A stretch of DNA of 9,643 bases from an uncultured Lachnospiraceae bacterium (lineage in GTDB: Bacteria > Bacillota > Clostridia > Lachnospirales > Lachnospiraceae). The notes under the pieces were generated by a model that saw only the letters and a program-made list of their open reading frames with translations, searched no databases and was not told where the DNA came from. This document shows, in pieces, positions 5,455-9,643 of the stretch. How positions within the stretch are numbered: the stretch's first letter is position 1; every line of letters starts with the position of its first letter. The stretch covers positions 1 through 9,643 of the forward strand of contig CAJTWA010000076.1 in assembly GCA_910580195.1 (NCBI GenBank), written 5' to 3'. Position numbers and translations under genes: made by a program.

Positions 5455-8037
5455 ATGAAGCGAAAGAAAATAGTAACCCGCATCTGCGCATGGCTATTGG
5501 CAGCAAGCCTTGCCGCCGCCGATGCATCCCCTGCCTTTGCGGCAGCAGCGCCGCAAGGGCCAGAAGCGGGCGGAGTACAGGCTATGGAAGAAAATGTTTC
5601 AGGGGAAGGAACGGGTTCCGCTGGGGATACGCAGCCGCAAAGCAAAGCAATGCCAGAAGGGCCAGAGGCTGCACCGCAAGAAACCGGGAAACCAGAGGCT
5701 GCACCGCAAGAAACCAGGAAACCAGAGGCAGAGCCGCAAGAAACTGGGAAACCAGAGGCAGAGCCGCAAGAAGCAGGGCAACCAGATGCTGTGCAAGAAG
5801 AACCAGAAGATGGGCAAGGGCTGCCGGATGCAGCACAAGAAGAAACAGCTTTGCCGGAAGGAACCAAAGAAGGGCAGGAATTGCCGGATGCAGCACAAGA
5901 AGGAGCCCTGCCGGAAGGAGCCGGGGAAGGGCAAGGGATACTGGATACGCTGGAAGAAGGCACAGAAATCCTTGACGGGACAGACCCTAGGCCGGAAACC
6001 TTTTCCACCCCAGAGCCAAGGGAAGGGCAGGAAACAGGGACTGGCATAGAGGTAAAAAGCGACGGCCTCGTATATCTGGACGGCGTGCTTTTTACCGGCT
6101 ATTACATGGATGCCAGCGGAATCCTTTATTCTGTGGACAAGGGGGCAGCAAAACCCCTGGCTGGGACAGTAAAAGCAGGTACAGAATACTACAGCTGCAT
6201 GGAAAATAAAGTAGCAGTACTGGAAAAACAGGCCGTGTTTGTGGAAGGGAAAGCATACACCGGCTACTATATGGACAGCGATGGCCTTCTGTACCTTGTA
6301 ACAGACGGGGCAGCAGAACCCTACACCGGGGCAGCCGCCGCAGGGGCAGAATACTATAGTTATTCTGGCAGCAAAACCATGTCTTTCCCGGGGCAGGCCG
6401 TATTTGTTGCCGGGAAAGCATACATCGGCTATTACATGGGCAGCGACGGGCTTTTCTGCCTCGTAGCCAATGGGGCGCCGGAACTTTATACCGGGGCGGT
6501 AGGCCAAGGGACAGAATATTACAGTTTTTCCGGAAAAACAGCCGTGGCGATGCCAGCAGAAACCGTATTTGTGGAAGGGAAAACATATACCGGCTATTAC
6601 ATGGACGCCGAAAAGAAGCTGTATTACATAAAAAAAGGGGCGCCAACCCTAAAAACCGGGCTCCTGAAGGCAGGCGTGAAATACTATAGCTATAGCGCCA
6701 AGCAGGTACAGGCAACCGAAAAGCAGGCATTGTACGTGGAAGGGAGCGTATATACCGGCTATTACATGAGCCAAGGGAATAAACTATACTCTGTAAAAAA
6801 AGGGGTACGCACCTTAAAAACCGGTTCCGTCAAGGCGAAAACGAAATACTATAGCTATAACGAGAAAAAAATGCTGGCCCTTAAAAAGCAAACCTTATAC
6901 GTAAAAGGGAGCATATATACCGGCTATTACATGAGCCAAAAAAATAAAATGTATTACGTAAAAAAAGGGACCAGCGCATTGAAAACCGGTTCCGTCAAGG
7001 CTGGCGTGAAATACTACAGCTATAAATACAAAAAGACACGGAAACTGCCAAAACAGACCCTATACGTGAAAGGGAACGTATATACCGGCTATTACATGAG
7101 CCAATCCAATAAAATGTATTACGTAAAAAAAGGGACCAGCACCCTGAAAACCGGTTCCGTCAAGGCTGGCGTAAAATACTACAGCTATAAATACAAAAAG
7201 ACACGGAAACTGCCAAAGCAGACCTTGTATGTGAAAGGGAAAGCCTATACCGGTTATTACCTGAACCAAGGGAATACCATGTACCAGTCCAAAAAAGGGA
7301 TCTGCGCCCCTGTCACCGGGATGCTTGCGGCTGGAACCAAGTACTATAGTTATAACGGCGGGAAAACCCTTACGCTGGCAGAACAGGCATTGTATGTGGA
7401 AGGGCAAGTATATACCGGCTATTACATGGATGCGGAACGTAAAATGTACCGTATCGATGGGGGAAGGCTTACCCCGGTCACTGCAACGCTGGATGCTGGG
7501 ACTGCCTATTACAGCGCCCAAGAAGGGAACATGCAGGCCCTTCCGGCACAGGCCGTATACGTAAATGGGAAAGCAATGGAAGGGATGAGCCCGGCGTCTT
7601 TGGAAACCCTCCTGCGGGCACAGGCGGTTGTTGCCGGAATTACAAACGACAGCATGTCAAAAGAGCAGAAACTAAGGGTTTGTTTTGATTATGTGAAATC
7701 CGCTTACACCGAAATCAACCCGAGGATTCCCCATTACAGAGGGTTGGACTGGCCAGTCGTATATGCGAATGATATGTTTGTCAATGGTTCCGGGAATTGC
7801 TGCAGCTATGCCGCTGCTTTTGCATATATGGCAAAGGCCATTGGCTATGATGAGGTATACTGCTGCAACAGCGGCGGCCATGGATGGGCAGAAATTGACG
7901 GGCTGGTTTACGACCCGGAATGGAGTAAGTGGCACCATGTTTACAACTACTTTGCGTTAAGCTACAACACCCCAACAGACCAAGACTACAAAGGGGCAAT
8001 TGGGGCTAAGCTGCCGTGGATGCGCATAAAAATTTAA
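5455..8037 (+). CDS. Secreted repeat protein with C-terminal transglutaminase-like domain (paralogue 2)
   Basis: 860 residues, starting eight bases after AAGGAAGG. The signal peptide has a KRKK start, a Leu/Ala core and likely cleavage after PAFA (residue 29). A Pro/Glu/Gln linker (about 33-203) includes four 10-residue units (70-109, PEAAPQETGK type). Nine exact 55-residue repeats span 205-699. The transglutaminase-like domain (about 723-860) has Cys782 (GNCCSYAAAF), His809 (GHGWAEIDG) and Asp820 (YDPEW). By eye its last 160 residues are about three-quarters identical to those of the gene at 1810. It has no sorting motif or membrane anchor. It lies downstream of the recombinase sites and only nine bases before the MBOAT gene, so both should share a transcript whose promoter may be switchable. 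Catalysis is likely but the substrate is unknown. Confidence 0.88.
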   Translation: MKRKKIVTRICAWLLAASLAAADASPAFAAAAPQGPEAGGVQAMEENVSGEGTGSAGDTQPQSKAMPEGPEAAPQETGKPEAAPQETRKPEAEPQETGKPEAEPQEAGQPDAVQEEPEDGQGLPDAAQEETALPEGTKEGQELPDAAQEGALPEGAGEGQGILDTLEEGTEILDGTDPRPETFSTPEPREGQETGTGIEVKSDGLVYLDGVLFTGYYMDASGILYSVDKGAAKPLAGTVKAGTEYYSCMENKVAVLEKQAVFVEGKAYTGYYMDSDGLLYLVTDGAAEPYTGAAAAGAEYYSYSGSKTMSFPGQAVFVAGKAYIGYYMGSDGLFCLVANGAPELYTGAVGQGTEYYSFSGKTAVAMPAETVFVEGKTYTGYYMDAEKKLYYIKKGAPTLKTGLLKAGVKYYSYSAKQVQATEKQALYVEGSVYTGYYMSQGNKLYSVKKGVRTLKTGSVKAKTKYYSYNEKKMLALKKQTLYVKGSIYTGYYMSQKNKMYYVKKGTSALKTGSVKAGVKYYSYKYKKTRKLPKQTLYVKGNVYTGYYMSQSNKMYYVKKGTSTLKTGSVKAGVKYYSYKYKKTRKLPKQTLYVKGKAYTGYYLNQGNTMYQSKKGICAPVTGMLAAGTKYYSYNGGKTLTLAEQALYVEGQVYTGYYMDAERKMYRIDGGRLTPVTATLDAGTAYYSAQEGNMQALPAQAVYVNGKAMEGMSPASLETLLRAQAVVAGITNDSMSKEQKLRVCFDYVKSAYTEINPRIPHYRGLDWPVVYANDMFVNGSGNCCSYAAAFAYMAKAIGYDEVYCCNSGGHGWAEIDGLVYDPEWSKWHHVYNYFALSYNTPTDQDYKGAIGAKLPWMRIKI
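5662..5781 (+). repeat. Four 30-bp linker repeats in paralogue 2
   Basis: Units of ten codons start at 5662, 5692, 5722 and 5752 and encode PEAAPQETGK, PEAAPQETRK, PEAEPQETGK and PEAEPQEAGQ. Further imperfect copies of LPDAAQE and LPEG follow up to about 5935. The unit length differs from the 33/60-bp units of paralogue 1, so the linkers expanded independently. Confidence 0.85.
6067..7551 (+). repeat. Nine 165-bp coding repeats, paralogue 2
   Basis: Units start at 6067, 6232, 6397, 6562, 6727, 6892, 7057, 7222 and 7387, each 55 codons. Units 6 and 7 differ at four residues only, and their DNA is nearly identical over long stretches (for example around 7015-7045 and 7180-7210). As in paralogue 1, the first three units are Gly/Asp-rich and the middle ones strongly Lys-rich. 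Confidence 0.92.
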
Positions 8038-8046
8038 GGAGAGAAA

Positions 8047-9474
8047 ATGGTTTTCAGTTCATTAGTGTTTTTATGCATATTTTTCCCGGTAGTATTCTGT
8101 TTGCACGCTGCAATCCCTTCCACCAAGGTACGAAATGTGCTCTTAATTGCGGCAAGCCTGTTCTTTTACGCATTTGGGGAGCCCGTTTACGTAGCCCTGA
8201 TGGCAGCAAGCGCTTTCCTCAATTACCTGTGCGCATTGCTGATAGATGCCGCAGGGGAAGGGAAAAAGAAGGCTGTGCTGGCCGTGGCAGCCGTAGCGAA
8301 TATCGGGATTCTATGCGTGTTTAAATATGCAGGGTTTTTCCTGACAGCCATAAACAGCATGCTGCATGTAAATCTGCCTGTCCCCCAGATTACGCTGCCC
8401 ATCGGCATTTCATTTTTCACATTCCAAGCCTTGTCCTATGTGATTGACGTGTACCGGGGGCAGGTGGAGGTCCAGAGGAATTTCGGGAAAGTTCTGCTGT
8501 ACATATCCTTCTTCCCGCAGCTTATTGCAGGGCCAATTGTGAAATACAGGGACATTGCGCTGGAAATTGACAGCCGTAGCGTAACCTTGGGGGAAACAGC
8601 CCTTGGCCTAAGGCGGTTCATCTGTGGCCTTGCAAAGAAAATCTTAATCGCCAACACCATGGCCGTGGCCGCGGACCATGTGTTCCAGCAGGGCTTGGGC
8701 TCCTTGGACATGCTGGGGGCATGGGTTGGGGCAGCAGCCTACACCATGCAGATTTACTATGACTTCAGCGGCTACAGCGACATGGCAATTGGGCTGGGGC
8801 GGATGTTCGGGTTCCATTTCCGGGAGAACTTTGAGCACCCTTACGGCTCCCTTACCATCAAGGAATTCTGGCGGCGGTGGCATATCTCCCTGTCCTCATG
8901 GTTTAAGGAATATGTGTACATCCCCCTTGGGGGCAACCGGAAGGGGAAATTTAGGACGGGGCTCAACAAAGTCATTGTATTTTTCCTGACAGGGCTCTGG
9001 CATGGGGCCAACTGGACGTTCGTGGCATGGGGGCTGTTCCATGGGGCGTTCAGCTTTTTAGAAGAAGCTGTCCCGGCAATAAAAAAGCTGCCCCGTGCCA
9101 TCCTGCATGTCTATACCATGCTGGTGGTGACGGTGGGGTTTGTCATATTCCGGGCGGATACCTTGGGGCAGGCGGTTTCCTTCCTTGGGAAGATGTTCAC
9201 AGGGTTCCAGTTCACGGCATCATCCCTGTCCTTTGCCATCCAGCAGCTTACGCCATTTTTCCTTGCCATGCTGGCAGCGGCCGTGGCCGGCTGCGCGCCG
9301 CTTAGCCGCCTTTCCTTAAGGCTGCGGGAGGCATCAGAACAGGGAGAGGAATTGGCCCCGAAGGAAAATTTCGTACAGGCAGCGTTATATCTAGCAGCCT
9401 TTGTGCTGCTCCTGTGGTGCATCATCCGGCTGTCAGGGGGATCTTATAACCCCTTTATCTATTTCCGGTTTTAG
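8047..9474 (+). CDS. MBOAT-family O-acyltransferase (AlgI/DltB-like)
   Basis: 475 residues, mostly hydrophobic with many membrane segments. GGAGAG at 8038-8043 precedes the ATG, nine bases after the paralogue 2 stop. Family motifs are clear: the N-terminal VFSSLVFLCIFFPVVF segment, LPIGISFFTFQALSYVIDVY, FFPQLIAGPIVKY, YDFSGYSDMAIGLGRMFGF, FWRRWHISLSSWFKEYVYIP with His279, and LWHGANW with His319, the expected catalytic membrane histidine. The length is usual for AlgI-type proteins. These proteins pass acyl groups across the membrane to a partner that modifies an exported glycopolymer. The partner in AlgI systems is an AlgX/AlgJ or DHHW-type protein, and the tail of such a gene lies at 1-442. 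AlgI-like O-acetylation of a polysaccharide is preferred over DltB, because no dltA, dltC or dltD is seen. Co-transcription with paralogue 2 is likely. Confidence 0.93.
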   Translation: MVFSSLVFLCIFFPVVFCLHAAIPSTKVRNVLLIAASLFFYAFGEPVYVALMAASAFLNYLCALLIDAAGEGKKKAVLAVAAVANIGILCVFKYAGFFLTAINSMLHVNLPVPQITLPIGISFFTFQALSYVIDVYRGQVEVQRNFGKVLLYISFFPQLIAGPIVKYRDIALEIDSRSVTLGETALGLRRFICGLAKKILIANTMAVAADHVFQQGLGSLDMLGAWVGAAAYTMQIYYDFSGYSDMAIGLGRMFGFHFRENFEHPYGSLTIKEFWRRWHISLSSWFKEYVYIPLGGNRKGKFRTGLNKVIVFFLTGLWHGANWTFVAWGLFHGAFSFLEEAVPAIKKLPRAILHVYTMLVVTVGFVIFRADTLGQAVSFLGKMFTGFQFTASSLSFAIQQLTPFFLAMLAAAVAGCAPLSRLSLRLREASEQGEELAPKENFVQAALYLAAFVLLLWCIIRLSGGSYNPFIYFRF

Positions 9475-9512
9475 GGTGTGCCCAGCCCCTTTATCTGTTT
9501 CCGATTTTAGGG
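9450..9512 (+). repeat. Partial tandem duplication of the MBOAT gene end
   Basis: The 27 bases at 9450-9476, covering the final codons and TAG stop, recur at 9486-9512 with two mismatches and an offset of 36 bases, exactly twelve codons. Reading through the first stop would give GVPSPFICFRF and a second TAG in the same frame. The second copy is presumably untranslated. Confidence 0.88.
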
Positions 9513-9540
9513 GGAGGCCTTGCAGTGCACTTGATGGAAT

Positions 9541-9558
9541 CCCTGCTTTACAGCAGGG
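9541..9558 (+). other. Short hairpin between the MBOAT gene and the next gene
   Basis: CCCTGCT (9541-9547) pairs with AGCAGGG (9552-9558) around TTAC. No T-run follows, so this is not an intrinsic terminator; transcription probably continues into the gene at 9610. Confidence 0.5.
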
Positions 9559-9609
9559 GGGCCATTGCTATGTATGCCGTTTCTGGTAAGCGGCAGAATG
9601 GAGATTTGT

Positions 9610-9643
9610 ATGAAGAAACATTTAATATTTATGATTGCCTGCC
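9610..9643 (+). CDS. Start of an exported or membrane protein (3' end outside window)
   Basis: ATG at 9610 follows GGAG (9600-9603) at six bases. The eleven visible residues, MKKHLIFMIAC, are a basic start followed by a hydrophobic run, typical of a signal peptide or membrane anchor. An in-frame ATG at 9598 is possible but overlaps the ribosome site. From its place after an MBOAT gene it may encode a DHHW/AlgX-like partner, but nothing in the visible residues shows this. Confidence 0.55.
   Translation, partial: MKKHLIFMIAC

Noticed and set aside
1966..5781. CRISPR-like arrays suggested by short regular repeats
   Set aside because: The repeats are in-frame coding units with no unique spacers between them.
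8047..9474. Assignment of the MBOAT gene as dltB
   Set aside because: There is no dltA, dltC or dltD in the window, and the context of DHHW-like and surface genes fits an AlgI-type role better.

Overview
The window looks like a cell-surface locus of a gut-type Clostridia bacterium, most likely Lachnospiraceae. This rests on protein style (a G5/DUF348 lipoprotein, a DHHW-like protein tail, an AlgI-like MBOAT acyltransferase, secreted repeat proteins with a transglutaminase-like end), strong AGGAGG-type ribosome sites and balanced GC content. The genus cannot be fixed from this sequence. All genes are on the + strand.

Layout. At 1-442 is the C-terminal end of a DHHW/AlgX-like exported protein. 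It is coupled by an ATGA overlap, through a 41-bp tandem duplication, to a lipoprotein with three DUF348 repeats and a G5 domain (480-1475). Next is a 334-bp gap holding a large nested inverted repeat (1514-1765). Then comes a secreted protein (1810-4290) with a Pro/Glu/Gln-rich linker, eight 55-residue tandem repeats and a transglutaminase-like domain, followed by hairpins and a strong terminator. A serine recombinase of the resolvase/invertase family (4472-5080) follows. Immediately after its stop codon are two near-identical 25-bp sites (5087-5111 and 5244-5268). A paralogue of the repeat/transglutaminase protein with nine repeats (5455-8037) follows, then an AlgI/DltB-like MBOAT O-acyltransferase (8047-9474). 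The first codons of another exported or membrane protein lie at the right edge (9610-9643).

Main finding. The two 25-bp sites are built from hix-like half-sites (TATCAAAAA) around a two-base centre. That centre is GT in the first site and AC in the second, so by the polarity rule of serine recombinases the sites are inverted relative to each other. The 157-bp segment between crossover points carries promoter-like sequence and lies upstream of the paralogue-acyltransferase operon. The simplest reading is a phase-variation switch with its own invertase. The other paralogue is also preceded by a perfect 24-bp inverted repeat, flanking 132 bp, of unknown nature and without a recombinase of its own in view.

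Working model (inference). The DHHW-like and MBOAT proteins would form an O-acylation system for an exported glycopolymer. The repeat/transglutaminase proteins would be wall-associated surface proteins. Recombination upstream of the second paralogue would switch surface protein and acyltransferase together.
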